Shown: in pieces, positions 1-9,157 of the stretch
Numbering within the stretch: position 1 is the first letter of the stretch
Layout: each line of letters begins with the position of its first letter
From: Carnobacterium gallinarum DSM 4847
GTDB taxonomy: Bacteria; Bacillota; Bacilli; Lactobacillales; Carnobacteriaceae
Reading direction: 5' to 3'
NCBI RefSeq assembly: GCF_000744375.1
Contig: NZ_JQLU01000003.1
Coordinates: 1-64,000 of the forward strand
DNA length: 64,000 bases
Notes under the pieces: model-generated
What the model was told of the DNA's origin: nothing
What the model saw: the letters and a program-made list of their open reading frames with translations, nothing else
Database searches by the model: none
Position numbers and translations under genes: made by a program

Positions 1-1324
1 CTTCTAATTCTTTTGTAGTCGCATTCCATTTTCCATAACGCATATTTTCTGCGATTGTCCCTGTAAATAACAAGGCTTTTTGTGGGATAAATCCAATTTT
101 CTTACGCAAAGCACTTAACTTATAATCCCTAACGTCAACACCATCTAATAAAATACGCCCTTTTGTTACATCATAAAAGCGAGGAATCAGCTGGATTAAA
201 GTGGATTTCCCACTTCCTGTACTTCCAATAAAAGCAATGGTTTCACCTGGTTTAGAGCTAAAGCTAACATCACGAATTACTGGTGTTTCAGTATTTCCTG
301 GATATGCAAAAGTCACATTTTCAAAAGTTAAGTAACCATGTGTTTCTGTTTCTGTAACGCCATTTTCATTTTCAGTAATAACGGCTTCAGTATCTAATAC
401 TTCTTGAATCCGATTGGCTGAAACAGCCGCTCTTGGATACATCATAAAAACATTGGCAAATAACATAAACGAGAATAAAGCATGGAAAATATATTCAATA
501 AAAGCAATCAATTGCCCTACTTGTAAATTTTCTAAACTAATTTGCATTGCACCAAACCACATAACACAGGCAAATATCAGGTTGAAAACAACTGAAAACC
601 CTGGTTGAGCAGCTGCCATTAATTTAAACAAGCGTTTTGAAATCGTTGCATAAGCATCATTTACTTTTTCAAAACGTGCTTCTTGAAATTTTTCGTTTAC
701 AAAGGCACGAATTACACGTAACCCTGTTAAATTTTCACGTAGATTTAAATTAATTGCATCTAAATTGCCTTGTTGAACTTCTGATAAAGGTTCAGATTTT
801 TTCCCTATAATAACTACTCCGACTAACAAAAAAGGAATAGCAACAAATACAACCCAAGATAACGATGGACTTGTACGAATAATCATGACAAAGCTAGAAA
901 TAAACATTAAAGGTGTCATCATTCCCATTCTGAGAATCATTTGCATAAATTGCATAACTTGAAAGGCATCATTCGTTGTTCTGGTAACTAACGATGAAAC
1001 TCCAAACTGATCGTACTCTCGATGTGAGAATGATTGTGTCTTTTCAAATAAATCGTCCCGAATATCGCGAACAATACTTGTGGTGATTTTACTTCCGCAA
1101 TAAGCTAATAAAATTAAAGCGACTAATCCAATCAAACAAATCGCTAACATGACCACACCATAGTATTTAACTACTTCAAAATCATTTTGGGAAATCCCCT
1201 TATCAATCATCTGAGCCAATATTGTTGGCAATCCCAACTCAATCAAAATAAAACCAAACACACAAAGAAAATTCAAGAAGACAAGCCCCTTATATTTTTT
1301 TGTATAATTCCACATTAATTTCAA
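1..1324 (-). CDS. ABC exporter, fused membrane and ATPase domains (3' end outside window)
   Basis: Half-transporter of the multidrug/lipid exporter type, acting as a dimer in the cytoplasmic membrane. About 441 codons are visible. Roughly residues 10-300 form a six-helix membrane domain; the ATPase domain follows, with Walker A GSTGSGKST and the Q-loop region (KKIGFIPQKALLF). The window ends before the ABC signature and Walker B. No long open frame begins at ATG because the likely start is TTG at 1324, eight bases after AGGAG; a second TTG lies three bases upstream. The heterodimer partner, if any, would lie to the left. The substrate cannot be told from sequence. Confidence 0.85.
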   Translation of the reverse strand, partial: MKLMWNYTKKYKGLVFLNFLCVFGFILIELGLPTILAQMIDKGISQNDFEVVKYYGVVMLAICLIGLVALILLAYCGSKITTSIVRDIRDDLFEKTQSFSHREYDQFGVSSLVTRTTNDAFQVMQFMQMILRMGMMTPLMFISSFVMIIRTSPSLSWVVFVAIPFLLVGVVIIGKKSEPLSEVQQGNLDAINLNLRENLTGLRVIRAFVNEKFQEARFEKVNDAYATISKRLFKLMAAAQPGFSVVFNLIFACVMWFGAMQISLENLQVGQLIAFIEYIFHALFSFMLFANVFMMYPRAAVSANRIQEVLDTEAVITENENGVTETETHGYLTFENVTFAYPGNTETPVIRDVSFSSKPGETIAFIGSTGSGKSTLIQLIPRFYDVTKGRILLDGVDVRDYKLSALRKKIGFIPQKALLFTGTIAENMRYGKWNATTKELE

Positions 1325-1436
1325 CAAATCATCTCCTTTGACTTACTATTATAATCAGCTTTCTAACATGATTTTGTAAAAAAGCTCAATATATTCACTA
1401 TACCACAAAGGATAAAAAAAAGTCAGCTGTTTTCCT

Positions 1437-1485
1437 GAATAGGAGTCATTTTTTAGTGATTTCCCCATAAAAATGACTCCTATTC
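1437..1485. repeat. 17-bp perfect inverted repeat upstream of the ABC exporter
   Basis: The arms at 1437-1453 and 1469-1485 are exact reverse complements (GAATAGGAGTCATTTTT), with a 15-base spacer. No clean T-run follows on either strand, so it is not a typical terminator. It lies about 110-160 bases upstream of the exporter start and could be an operator, an mRNA leader hairpin or the remains of a small mobile repeat. Confidence 0.6.
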
Positions 1486-1670
1486 AACAATTGCTTCTAT
1501 TCGTTCAAATAAAATAGAATTGATTCCACCTAACAAATCTTCACTATTACCTCCACTCTTTTAACATTTTTTTCATTGTAAGAAAATAAAATAACTTCCA
1601 TTATTGTTTATTTTTTTCATAAAAACATCCCTCTACGATTTACTTTCTATACTTCATACGTAAATTATGG

Positions 1671-2073
1671 TAGAATAATCATACAATGTTGTGATTCAAG
1701 CACAACCATCGTTCGGAGTATGTTAAAAAGTTAAGTTAATTCTAACTTAATTAAAAAACTTTTTATCTATTGATTTATCCTACATTTACTAATGAAACAA
1801 AACTACCTATGGTTTCATTAAGCTCCTAAGTAACCTTAAATGCAGTCTTCTGCCTTATGTTTTCTTAGTCAGCACATATTTTTATTTATGGTGCTAGTCG
1901 CCTTTATTTTTTTATGACTAATTTTTACTGGATTTTTCTAGTAAAGTAGGATTTCATAGCTAATTTAATAACATATTTTCAACGTTGTTTGTCAAACAAT
2001 ATCATTGCTATAGATTATTTTTTTATTAAATAAAATCACTGCATATGCAGTACAAAATAAAGGAGAGAAAAAT
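1671..2073 (+). promoter_or_regulatory. Hairpin-rich leader and promoters of rpoY-rnjA
   Basis: The 750 bases between the exporter and rpoY hold no gene. An extended -10 (TGG TAGAAT, 1671-1676) could start a leader of about 390 nt. Visible hairpins are GTTGTG/CACAAC near 1690-1708, AATGAAAC/GTTTCATT near 1791-1819, and AGCAC/GTGCT (1871-1895) nested inside TTAGTCA/TGACTAA (1865-1921), which is followed by TTTTT. A second promoter (TTGTCA 1989-1994, 16-base spacer, TAGATT 2011-2016) lies close to the gene. A 14-bp palindrome, ACTGCATATGCAGT, is at 2038-2051, just before the ribosome site. The promoters and leader role are inferred. Confidence 0.4.
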
Positions 2074-2286
2074 ATGATTTTTAAAATCACTTATCAAGAA
2101 ACAAAAGTTAGAAATCCAAAACGTGAGGATACAAAAGCACTGTATGTCGAAACTGAGGACGCTGTTCAAGCACGTAAACTTGTTGAAGAAAATACCCCTT
2201 ACAATATTGAATTTGTTCAACCAGTTGACGACAAGCATTTAGCTTATGAACAACAAAGTCCTGACTTTGAAATTACGGAGTTTTAA
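2074..2286 (+). CDS. rpoY: RNA polymerase epsilon subunit RpoY
   Basis: Small accessory subunit (formerly YkzG/YneF) of Firmicutes RNA polymerase; 70 residues, the usual length. It has the family opening MIFKITYQ and the NPKREDTKALYVE segment. The start follows AAAGGAGAG with good spacing. The stop is only three bases before the rnjA start, so the two are co-transcribed, the conserved arrangement in Firmicutes. A leader with several hairpins precedes it. The identification is firm from sequence and neighbour. Confidence 0.93.
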   Translation: MIFKITYQETKVRNPKREDTKALYVETEDAVQARKLVEENTPYNIEFVQPVDDKHLAYEQQSPDFEITEF

Positions 2287-2289
2287 CCC

Positions 2290-3963
2290 ATGAAACCAAC
2301 TATAAAAAACAATGAAGCTGCAGTCTTTGGCATCGGGGGGCTAGGGGAAATTGGTAAAAATACCTATGGTGTACAATTTCAAGACGAGATTATCATTGTT
2401 GATGCGGGTATTAAATTTCCTGAAGATGATTTATTAGGAATCGATTATGTGATTCCGGATTATAGTTACATTGTACAAAATATAAATAAAATCAAAGCTT
2501 TAGTTATTACCCATGGGCATGAAGATCATATTGGTGGAATACCCTTCTTGTTAAAGCAAGCGAATATTCCTATTTATGCTGGTCCATTGGCTTTAGCTTT
2601 AATTCGTAATAAATTAGATGAACATGGTCTTTTACGTGATGCAGTTTTACATCAAATCGGGGAAGATTCTGTTATTAAGTTCCGTAAAACAAGCGTGACT
2701 TTCTTCCGAACAACCCATAGTATTCCAGATGCATTAGGTGTCGTTGTTAAAACACCACCTGGTAATATTGTTTTAACTGGTGACTTTAAATTCGATTTTA
2801 CCCCAGTTGGAGAACCTGCAAACTTGCATCGTATGGCCAAAATCGGGGACGAAGGTGTTTTAGCCTTATTATCTGATAGTACGAATGCTGAAGTTCCTAA
2901 CTTTACAAAATCAGAACAAATTGTTGGAGAATCCATTACAAGTATCTTCCAAAAAGTTGAAGGTCGAATTATATTCGCAACTTTCGCTTCAAATATTTCT
3001 CGTTTACAACAAGTAGCAAATGCTGCTGTTCGTACTGGACGAAAAATTGCTGTCTTTGGTCGAAGTATGGAAGCAGCCATGATAACAGGTCGTCAACTAG
3101 GTTACATCACTGCTCCTGAAGATACTTTTGTTGATGCTCAAGAAATCAATCGTCTTCCTGCTGGAGAAGTTACAATTCTTTGTACAGGATCTCAGGGTGA
3201 ACCTATGGCTGCTTTAAGCCGAATTGCCAATGGAACTCATCGTCAGATTTCAATTCAACCTGGAGATACTGTTGTTTTCTCAAGTTCACCTATTCCAGGT
3301 AATACAACAAGTGTCAACCGTGTCATTAACTTGCTTTCTGAAGCAGGTGCTGAAGTTATTCATGGTAAAGTGAACAATATCCATACTTCTGGACATGGTG
3401 GTCAGCAAGAACAAAAATTAATGTTGCGTTTAATGAAACCAAAATTCTTTGTTCCTGTTCACGGAGAATTCCGTATGCAGAAAATCCATACAACTTTAGC
3501 GAATCAAGTTGGAATTCCAAAAGAAAATTCTTTCATACTTGCAAATGGAGACGTCTTAGCTTTAACTGCTGAATCAGCACGAATGGCTGGTCACTTTAAT
3601 GCTGGTGATGTTTATGTAGATGGCAAAGGAATTGGTGATATCGGCAACGTTGTTTTACGTGATCGCCGTATTCTTTCTGAAGAAGGCTTAGTTGTAGTTG
3701 TTGTAACGATTAATTATAAAACTAAAGATATTCTAGCTGGGCCTGATCTTTTATCTCGCGGCTTTATCTACATGCGTGAATCTGGCGATTTAATTAATGA
3801 AGCTCAACGTGTTATCTTACGTTCATTAAGAGAAACTATTCAATCAGAGGACAAAATTACTGAACAATTGGTTAAAGAAACCATTATAGGTAGTCTACAA
3901 CCTTTCTTATTTGAAAAAACAGAGCGTCATCCAATGATTTTACCAATCATTATGCCAGTTTAA
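2290..3963 (+). CDS. rnjA: Ribonuclease J1
   Basis: Metallo-beta-lactamase/beta-CASP ribonuclease with endonuclease and 5'-3' exonuclease activity, central to mRNA turnover and rRNA maturation in the cytoplasm. 557 residues, full length. The zinc site HGHEDH is at 75-80; a further metal-ligand region is VLTGDFKFD near 160. The beta-CASP region follows, with HTSGHGG and [11 protein letters not shown] near 365-400. Its start lies just after the rpoY stop, and the pair ends at a strong terminator. RNase J2 is not in the window. No anomalies are seen. Confidence 0.95.
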   Translation: MKPTIKNNEAAVFGIGGLGEIGKNTYGVQFQDEIIIVDAGIKFPEDDLLGIDYVIPDYSYIVQNINKIKALVITHGHEDHIGGIPFLLKQANIPIYAGPLALALIRNKLDEHGLLRDAVLHQIGEDSVIKFRKTSVTFFRTTHSIPDALGVVVKTPPGNIVLTGDFKFDFTPVGEPANLHRMAKIGDEGVLALLSDSTNAEVPNFTKSEQIVGESITSIFQKVEGRIIFATFASNISRLQQVANAAVRTGRKIAVFGRSMEAAMITGRQLGYITAPEDTFVDAQEINRLPAGEVTILCTGSQGEPMAALSRIANGTHRQISIQPGDTVVFSSSPIPGNTTSVNRVINLLSEAGAEVIHGKVNNIHTSGHGGQQEQKLMLRLMKPKFFVPVHGEFRMQKIHTTLANQVGIPKENSFILANGDVLALTAESARMAGHFNAGDVYVDGKGIGDIGNVVLRDRRILSEEGLVVVVVTINYKTKDILAGPDLLSRGFIYMRESGDLINEAQRVILRSLRETIQSEDKITEQLVKETIIGSLQPFLFEKTERHPMILPIIMPV

Positions 3964-3992
3964 ATCTTATTAAAAAAGAACTTAAAATAACA

Positions 3993-4045
3993 TAAACCAC
4001 AAGAAATTCAGTTTGAAAATGCTGATTTCTTGTGGTTTATTATTT
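3993..4045 (+). terminator. Terminator after rnjA (bidirectional)
   Basis: Long hairpin: AACCACAAGAAAT pairs with the ATTTCTTGTGGTT arm, followed on the + strand by TTATTATTTTTATTT. The A-rich left side could also serve the minus-strand lysozyme gene that ends at 4104. Confidence 0.85.
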
Positions 4046-4103
4046 TTATTTAACTAATTTTAACTTTTTGCCTAATAGTCAATACTATTTAACACTAAAT
4101 TTT

Positions 4104-5126
4104 TTAGATTTGCCAGTTCCCTACAATATCTTTTGAAATTTTCGGATAATACTTTCTTTCATTTGCTACATACTCCACTGCTTGCTTTACAGTTAAATTT
4201 AAAATAACTGTAAAAAATTTAGTTGGATCTGTTTGAGAGCCATGATAAATTCTTTTACTCAATAAGGCATCAGCCGCAAGCTTTTGTAATGCTGGTACTA
4301 AAGCCTGCGCCTCCTTAAGAGTTCTAACATTTTTCGTTACGATAAAGAAAGAACCATCTGATTGAATAACTCCAGCGCAATCTGTCTGATTATAGTTTGG
4401 TACAATGCCAGCAACTTGCTTTTGGAATTGTGGCACCAATTGAACTGCTTGCGCATAACTAAATCCTTTTGCAGTAATTGTAAACGTCCCATTTGCTCCT
4501 GAACCGCCTTGAACTTGTTCAGCTAAAAAAATACCTGCATAACGCTTACGGAGATCTTTTGCAATGCTTTCAGCTGTTGCTTTTGTTTGATTTAAAATAT
4601 CAAGTTTCATATATTTACCGCCTTTTATTTGACCAGCAGTATTTAAATTTGGATTAGTTGGATTTGGTATCGTTCCACTACCATTTAAAATACCATACCA
4701 ACTTTCAGCCCAAACACCACGTTGCGGTTGATTTGGATTTGCTGGACGTTCATAGTTGTTGATAAATACTTTAGCCAAATAAGTTGGACTTTGAGTACTT
4801 TGACTAAACTGTCTAAAGTTTAATGGATAGGCACCTGTTGCATAAAATTGTTGACCATTTTCTAATTCCCATTGTATTCGTCGACATTGAGTATCTACTG
4901 TTCGATAATTTAAGCCATTACTATTTGCCCAATTAACAAGATTCGATTTCGGTGTCCATTGGACTAATCCATAACCACCGCCACCACCAACTTCATCTCG
5001 ATCAGCAATAAGTCCTGATTCCCCTTGCATATTTCCTAACATTCCACTAATTGCTTGTGGAGTCCAACCTTTCCCCCTAAAAAACGAATAAACTGCTTTT
5101 GCATTTTCTGTTGCATTTTCTGCCAT
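4104..5126 (-). CDS. Phage-tail-type lysozyme with two C-terminal repeats
   Basis: Predicted peptidoglycan hydrolase of 340 residues. The N-terminal 150 residues match the phage tail lysozyme fold: AISGMLGNMQGESGL carries the probable catalytic Glu, followed by YGLVQWTP. After a PNPTNPN linker come repeat units sharing F-x-I and an AQA-x-LVP-x-x-QK pattern (around FSYAQAVQLVPQFQK and LKEAQALVPALQK), plausibly wall-binding or scaffold repeats. The start is ATG at 5126 behind AAGGGGG; an upstream ATG at 5177 has no ribosome site. No signal peptide or membrane helix is seen, and no phage genes or holin adjoin it, so its release is unexplained. Alternatives are a relic prophage gene or a muralytic bacteriocin. 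Confidence 0.75.
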   Translation of the reverse strand: MAENATENAKAVYSFFRGKGWTPQAISGMLGNMQGESGLIADRDEVGGGGGYGLVQWTPKSNLVNWANSNGLNYRTVDTQCRRIQWELENGQQFYATGAYPLNFRQFSQSTQSPTYLAKVFINNYERPANPNQPQRGVWAESWYGILNGSGTIPNPTNPNLNTAGQIKGGKYMKLDILNQTKATAESIAKDLRKRYAGIFLAEQVQGGSGANGTFTITAKGFSYAQAVQLVPQFQKQVAGIVPNYNQTDCAGVIQSDGSFFIVTKNVRTLKEAQALVPALQKLAADALLSKRIYHGSQTDPTKFFTVILNLTVKQAVEYVANERKYYPKISKDIVGNWQI

Positions 5127-5244
5127 CTCTTTTTCCCCCTTACTATTTTTATTGAATGCTAGCGATCCAACACCCATATAGTATCATTCTAAATACACAA
5201 AAAGCTTTTAATTTCTGAACAAATCCACAACAAATAACTGACAT

Positions 5245-5288
5245 AATTAAGAGAGTACATCTGCTTAGCAAATCCACTACTCTTAATT
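5245..5288. repeat. Inverted repeat between lysozyme and polymerase genes
   Basis: AATTAAGAG (5245-5253) and CTCTTAATT (5280-5288) are complementary, with further partial pairing inside. No T-run follows. It sits in the divergent 300-base gap between the lysozyme and polymerase genes and may be a regulatory hairpin or operator. Confidence 0.4.
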
Positions 5289-5369
5289 ATTCTAATATTC
5301 TAAAATATAATTATTTTTATACTAAAATTTTCTTGTTATAAATTAAACTAATGTTCACAAACTGTTCGC

Positions 5370-5398
5370 TTTACACGAAGAACATTTGTTCGTATAAT
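5370..5398 (+). promoter_or_regulatory. SOS promoter: LexA/DinR box inside a consensus promoter
   Basis: TTTACA (5370-5375), a 17-base spacer and TATAAT (5393-5398) form a near-consensus sigma-A promoter. The spacer contains AGAACATTTGTTCG (5379-5392), with the perfect GAAC-N4-GTTC core of the Gram-positive LexA site. LexA bound here would block RNA polymerase, so the polymerase and YolD genes downstream should be DNA-damage induced. Confidence 0.85.
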
Positions 5399-5429
5399 AG
5401 GTTTATTAAATTATTTAGGAGGACTTCTC

Positions 5430-6755
5430 ATGTCAATCAAAATGGACTACTCTGAGGAACTACATGAAGATATTATCTGTGTTGATGTGAAATCCTTTTA
5501 CGCCTCCGTCGAATGCGCAGAAAGAGGACTTAATCCATTAAAAACAATGTTGGTCGTAATGTCTAATGGAGAGAATGCTGGTGGTTTAGTACTATCTGCC
5601 TCTTCTGCTGCAAAAAAAAACTTGGGAATTTCCAACGTATCACGGAAATATGATTTACCTAATCATCCTGATTTACTCATAGTCCCTCCTAGAATGTCTC
5701 TTTATCTAGAAAAAAATAAAGAAATTCTTAGCATATTTAGAAAATACGCTACTGAAGAAGATATTCTAATCTATTCTATTGATGAAGCCTTTATTAAAGT
5801 CACTAATGTCAAAAAGCTTTTCAAAGCCGATGCCTATCAGATTGCTAGAATGATTCAACAAGATATCTTTCACCATTTAAATCTTTATACCACTGCTGGG
5901 ATCGGAGACAATATGTTATTGGCTAAACTTGCTTTAGATAATGAGGCTAAATATACAAGCGATATGAAGGCTGAATGGCGCTACAACGATGTACAAAGTA
6001 AAATTTGGACCATTCATCCAATCACTAATTTTTGGGGTATCGGGAATCGGACAGCGTTAAGATTACACCGGCTAGGAATTAACACCATCAAAGAATTAGC
6101 ATTAGCCAATCCAGTTCAGCTCAAAAACCAATTTGGTGTAATCGGAGAACAACTCTATGCCCATAGTTGGGGAATCGACCGAAGCGATATTACTGAAAAA
6201 CACCTCACTCTTGAAAAATCCTATAGCAACTCTCAAATACTCACCAAAGATTACATTGTCCGTGCTGAAATTGAACTAGTTATCAAAGAGATGGCTGATC
6301 AAGTAGCCCGTCGCATTAGACAACACCACTGCCAGACAACTTGTATCCATTTAACTATCGGCTACTCTAGCAATTCAAATGAAGTGGGTTTTAGCAGACA
6401 AATGAAAATATCTGCTACAAATTCAACAAAATTACTGGCTCACTATTGTTTATTATTGTTTAACAAGTATTATTCTGGTGCAGCAACTCGACAGATTAGC
6501 ATTACTTATTCTAAATTTATTTATACTACTGACATTCAACTTGATTTATTTCAAGAACCCGATAGTCAAATCGGACAACTTAATTTAGAGCTTCTTGTGG
6601 ATCATGTTCGAGATAAATACGGCTTCGCTTCATTGGTTCATGCAAGTTCTTTAACTAATGGAGCTACCGCTATTAAACGCAGCCATTTACTTGGTGGGCA
6701 TGCAAGTGGACTTATGAATAAAAAAGGAGCGAATTCAAATGATCAATCATTTTAA
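5430..6755 (+). CDS. Y-family translesion DNA polymerase (UmuC/UvrX type)
   Basis: Error-prone lesion-bypass polymerase of 441 residues, the usual size of Gram-positive UvrX/YqjW proteins. Palm motifs are visible: DVKSFYASVE at 19-28 (first metal Asp and steric-gate region) and SIDEAF at 116-121 (catalytic Asp-Glu). GIGDNMLLAKLA and GIGNRTALRLHRLGI form the thumb helix-hairpin-helix. The start follows AGGAGG. The 3' end overlaps the YolD-like gene by 17 bases. The promoter carries a LexA box, so SOS induction is expected. Related genes are often carried on plasmids or prophages, but no such elements adjoin it here. Confidence 0.9.
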   Translation: MSIKMDYSEELHEDIICVDVKSFYASVECAERGLNPLKTMLVVMSNGENAGGLVLSASSAAKKNLGISNVSRKYDLPNHPDLLIVPPRMSLYLEKNKEILSIFRKYATEEDILIYSIDEAFIKVTNVKKLFKADAYQIARMIQQDIFHHLNLYTTAGIGDNMLLAKLALDNEAKYTSDMKAEWRYNDVQSKIWTIHPITNFWGIGNRTALRLHRLGINTIKELALANPVQLKNQFGVIGEQLYAHSWGIDRSDITEKHLTLEKSYSNSQILTKDYIVRAEIELVIKEMADQVARRIRQHHCQTTCIHLTIGYSSNSNEVGFSRQMKISATNSTKLLAHYCLLLFNKYYSGAATRQISITYSKFIYTTDIQLDLFQEPDSQIGQLNLELLVDHVRDKYGFASLVHASSLTNGATAIKRSHLLGGHASGLMNKKGANSNDQSF

Positions 6756-7110
6756 CAAAAACTATCACGATCGCGGCACAATAAAATGGCTGGGAATGTA
6801 TTTATCTGAACACACTGAATCTATGAATAAAGAAAAAGAACTACGTGGAAAACAAGTGTCCGCTAAAAGAAAAATGAATGAACTAGAAATTGCAACGGTT
6901 CTCAACGAAGCTATCCTTCATTCAAAACAAGTTACAATTCAACTAGAATCCATTGACTCAGAGAACCAGCACAGCGAGGATATCTTTGGCATTCTAGAAG
7001 GACATGATGAACAAGGTATTTATGTTAATCAGGTGAACATTGGCTACGATGATATTCGACATATTGCGGTTTATCAACCTTTGAAATGGAGCAATTTAGA
7101 GCTTAAATGA
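6739..7110 (+). CDS. YolD-like protein
   Basis: A 123-residue protein with the YolD family pattern DRGTIKWLGMYLSEH near the N-terminus and a C-terminal small beta domain (GILEGHDEQGIYVNQ). YolD-like proteins are regularly encoded just after UmuC-type polymerases in Firmicutes and are proposed functional partners; their biochemistry is poorly defined. Its start lies inside the polymerase gene behind AAAAGGAG, implying translational coupling and shared SOS control. Confidence 0.85.
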   Translation: MINHFNKNYHDRGTIKWLGMYLSEHTESMNKEKELRGKQVSAKRKMNELEIATVLNEAILHSKQVTIQLESIDSENQHSEDIFGILEGHDEQGIYVNQVNIGYDDIRHIAVYQPLKWSNLELK

Positions 7111-7308
7111 ACATTATCAGAGCTTTCACCTAAAATTCCTTCTGTATATAAGGATTCTTTCAACTTTTCCCGTATTTATGGTATTTCCTAAACAATTAAT
7201 GAAAGAATGTTGATTTAACAAGCATTCCATGACAAAAGTTAAGATTTCGTTAATTTGACTAAGTACATTTCTATAGGTATAATTAACTTAATATTTTATT
7301 TCTAAATG

Positions 7309-7360
7309 CAAAAAAGTCTCACTTTAGTTTCCCAAAACCTAAAGTGAGACTTTTTTATTT
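7309..7360. terminator. Bidirectional terminator between yolD-like and HesB-like genes
   Basis: AAAAAGTCTCACTTTAG pairs with CTAAAGTGAGACTTTTTT across a short loop. T-runs on both strands let it serve both converging genes. Confidence 0.9.
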
Positions 7361-7361
7361 T

Positions 7362-7652
7362 TTAACTAATATACTCGTAACTTGGCTCATCCAAAGTTTC
7401 ATCATAATCTACTTTTAAATCATGTCCTCTAAAGTACCATTCATCAGCTTCTTCAACAAAATACGTCACACCATCAACTTCAATACTTCCCAATGGCAAT
7501 TGCGGCGCTGTCAATTCAATCCCTATAGAAAAGCCAGTTTGAATTGGACTAGATCCACCATATTTACCAAAAAAACGAACAGAATCACCCTTACCAATTC
7601 CAACCTCATCCTCAAACCATTTTCTTGCTCTATCGGTAATTTCTATTTTCAT
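7362..7652 (-). CDS. HesB/YneR-like protein
   Basis: A 96-residue protein of the HesB-like (Fe-S biosynthesis fold) superfamily, recognised from the opening MKIEITDRARKWFEDEVG, the SVRFFGKYGG strand and the C-terminal WYFRGHDLKVDYDE. It has no cysteine, so it lacks the cluster ligands of A-type carriers such as IscA; the YneR subgroup is like this and its role is unknown. It stands alone, ending at a shared terminator. Confidence 0.75.
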   Translation of the reverse strand: MKIEITDRARKWFEDEVGIGKGDSVRFFGKYGGSSPIQTGFSIGIELTAPQLPLGSIEVDGVTYFVEEADEWYFRGHDLKVDYDETLDEPSYEYIS

Positions 7653-7767
7653 CTATTTATTGCACAAAAAGCAATCTCCTGTGCATCCTCCTTTCGCCTA
7701 AGCCTTACACTTTCATTTTAGCACAACTAGCTTAAAAACCACACTTTGCTGTTTGGTCTTTTACTCA

Positions 7768-8427
7768 TTAAGGCATTTTAGCTTCAAGGCGTTCTAAATC
7801 GTCAACAGCTCCCACAACCATTAGCGTATCGTTATCTTGAATCAACTCCTCAGCAGCTGGAGAAATAATCATTTGTTGCCCACGGCGCATTCCAATTACC
7901 GTCAAACCAAATTTTGCTCTAAAGTTTAATTCAGCTAAAGTTTTATTAAAAAACTTAGGATTTGTCACTTTCAATTCGACTAAAGAATATTCTTCAGATA
8001 ATTCCAAATAATCTACTACATTTTTTGATACTAAATGATGCCCAATCCGAATTCCCATATCACGTTCAGGATGAACAACATGATCTGCACCAATACGTTC
8101 TAAAACTTTTCCATGATATTCATTTTGAGCTTTTGCTGTTACAAATGGCACACCCATTTCTTTAATCATTAAGGTTGCTAAGATACTAGCTTGGATATCT
8201 TCACCAATTGCCACAATCACATGATCAAAGTTACGAATTCCTAATGAACGTAACACACTTTCATCCTGAGCATTTGCCACTACAGCATGTGTGGCAATAT
8301 TCATAAATTCATTTACTCGGTCTTCACTAGAATCAATCACTAAAACATCTTGTCCAGCCTCTACTAATGTGCGACAAATGCTCCCACCAAATCGTCCTAA
8401 GCCAATAATTGCAAAATTCTTTTTCAT
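7768..8427 (-). CDS. ktrA: Potassium channel gating subunit KtrA/TrkA
   Basis: Cytoplasmic regulatory ring subunit of a Ktr potassium uptake system, 219 residues. The RCK Rossmann domain shows GLGRFG (9-14), an acidic residue closing the second strand (VLVIDSSED) and ANAQDE. The TrkA-C domain follows from about 140; in relatives it binds cyclic di-AMP. The membrane subunit KtrB is not adjacent. KtrA and KtrC paralogues cannot be told apart here, so the symbol is provisional. Confidence 0.85.
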   Translation of the reverse strand: MKKNFAIIGLGRFGGSICRTLVEAGQDVLVIDSSEDRVNEFMNIATHAVVANAQDESVLRSLGIRNFDHVIVAIGEDIQASILATLMIKEMGVPFVTAKAQNEYHGKVLERIGADHVVHPERDMGIRIGHHLVSKNVVDYLELSEEYSLVELKVTNPKFFNKTLAELNFRAKFGLTVIGMRRGQQMIISPAAEELIQDNDTLMVVGAVDDLERLEAKMP

Positions 8428-8478
8428 TTATTGTTCCTCAACTTTCAACCATAATTTTCTCTACATTCAGTATAGCAA

Positions 8479-8525
8479 AAAAAAGAACAAAACAAAAATA
8501 CATCTATTTTTGTTTTGTTCTTTTT
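8479..8525 (-). terminator. Terminator after liaR (bidirectional)
   Basis: AAAAAGAACAAAACAAAAATA pairs with TATTTTTGTTTTGTTCTTTTT over a four-base loop immediately beyond the liaR stop. It would also separate liaR from the minus-strand ktrA downstream. Confidence 0.88.
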
Positions 8526-9157
8526 CATTCAATTAAATGATGTTTAAAAGCATAAATTGCCGCTTGTGTACGGTCTTCAACATTTAATTTGGCTAAAATA
8601 TTTGATACGTGGGTTTTTACTGTTTTTAATGTAATAAATAATTGATCTGCAATTTCCTGATTGGAATTTCCTTGGGCAATCAATAATAAAATTTCTTTTT
8701 CACGATTTGTTAAATCATCATGTAAAACAGGTTCTTTCTTTTTAGTAAAACGTTCCATCATTTTACCAGTTACTTCCGGTTCTAAAATCGATTCGCCCGC
8801 ATATGTAGAACGAATTGCGTTTGCGATTTCACCTGCCGTAGAAGTTTTCAGCATATAACTTGAAGCACCTGCTTCTAAAGCTGGATAAACCTTTTCATCG
8901 TCAATAAAGCTCGTCACAATAATAATTTTTGCTTCTGGCCAATCGCTTAAGATTGCTTTCGTCGATTCAATGCCATCCATTACATCCATTACTAGATCCA
9001 TCATAATAACATCTGGACGCAGCTGAAGAGCCTTCTCATAGCCAATTTTACCGTTTTCAGCTTCCCCTATTACTTCAATGTCTTCTTGTATTGATAAATA
9101 AGCCGAGACACCTAGACGTACCATTTCATGATCATCAATCAATAGAACTTTAATCAT
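8525..9157 (-). CDS. liaR: Envelope-stress response regulator LiaR
   Basis: NarL/LuxR-type response regulator, 210 residues. The receiver domain has the acidic pair IDD at 7-9, phospho-acceptor Asp54 (IMMDLVMD) and a Lys near 102. The C-terminal helix-turn-helix is clear ([23 protein letters not shown]). ATG at 9157 is chosen because AAGGGAG precedes it by eight bases; a GTG nine bases upstream overlaps that ribosome site. It overlaps the liaS end by eight bases. It answers cell-wall damage signalled by LiaS and probably activates its own operon through the box at 11053-11068. Confidence 0.92.
   Translation of the reverse strand: MIKVLLIDDHEMVRLGVSAYLSIQEDIEVIGEAENGKIGYEKALQLRPDVIMMDLVMDVMDGIESTKAILSDWPEAKIIIVTSFIDDEKVYPALEAGASSYMLKTSTAGEIANAIRSTYAGESILEPEVTGKMMERFTKKKEPVLHDDLTNREKEILLLIAQGNSNQEIADQLFITLKTVKTHVSNILAKLNVEDRTQAAIYAFKHHLIE

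Noticed and set aside
2652-3080. 142-codon open frame opposite rnjA
   Set aside because: Antisense shadow of a conserved gene; no ribosome site or own promoter.
5127-5177. Longer N-terminus for the lysozyme as a signal peptide
   Set aside because: The extra 17 residues are not hydrophobic and the upstream ATG has no ribosome site.
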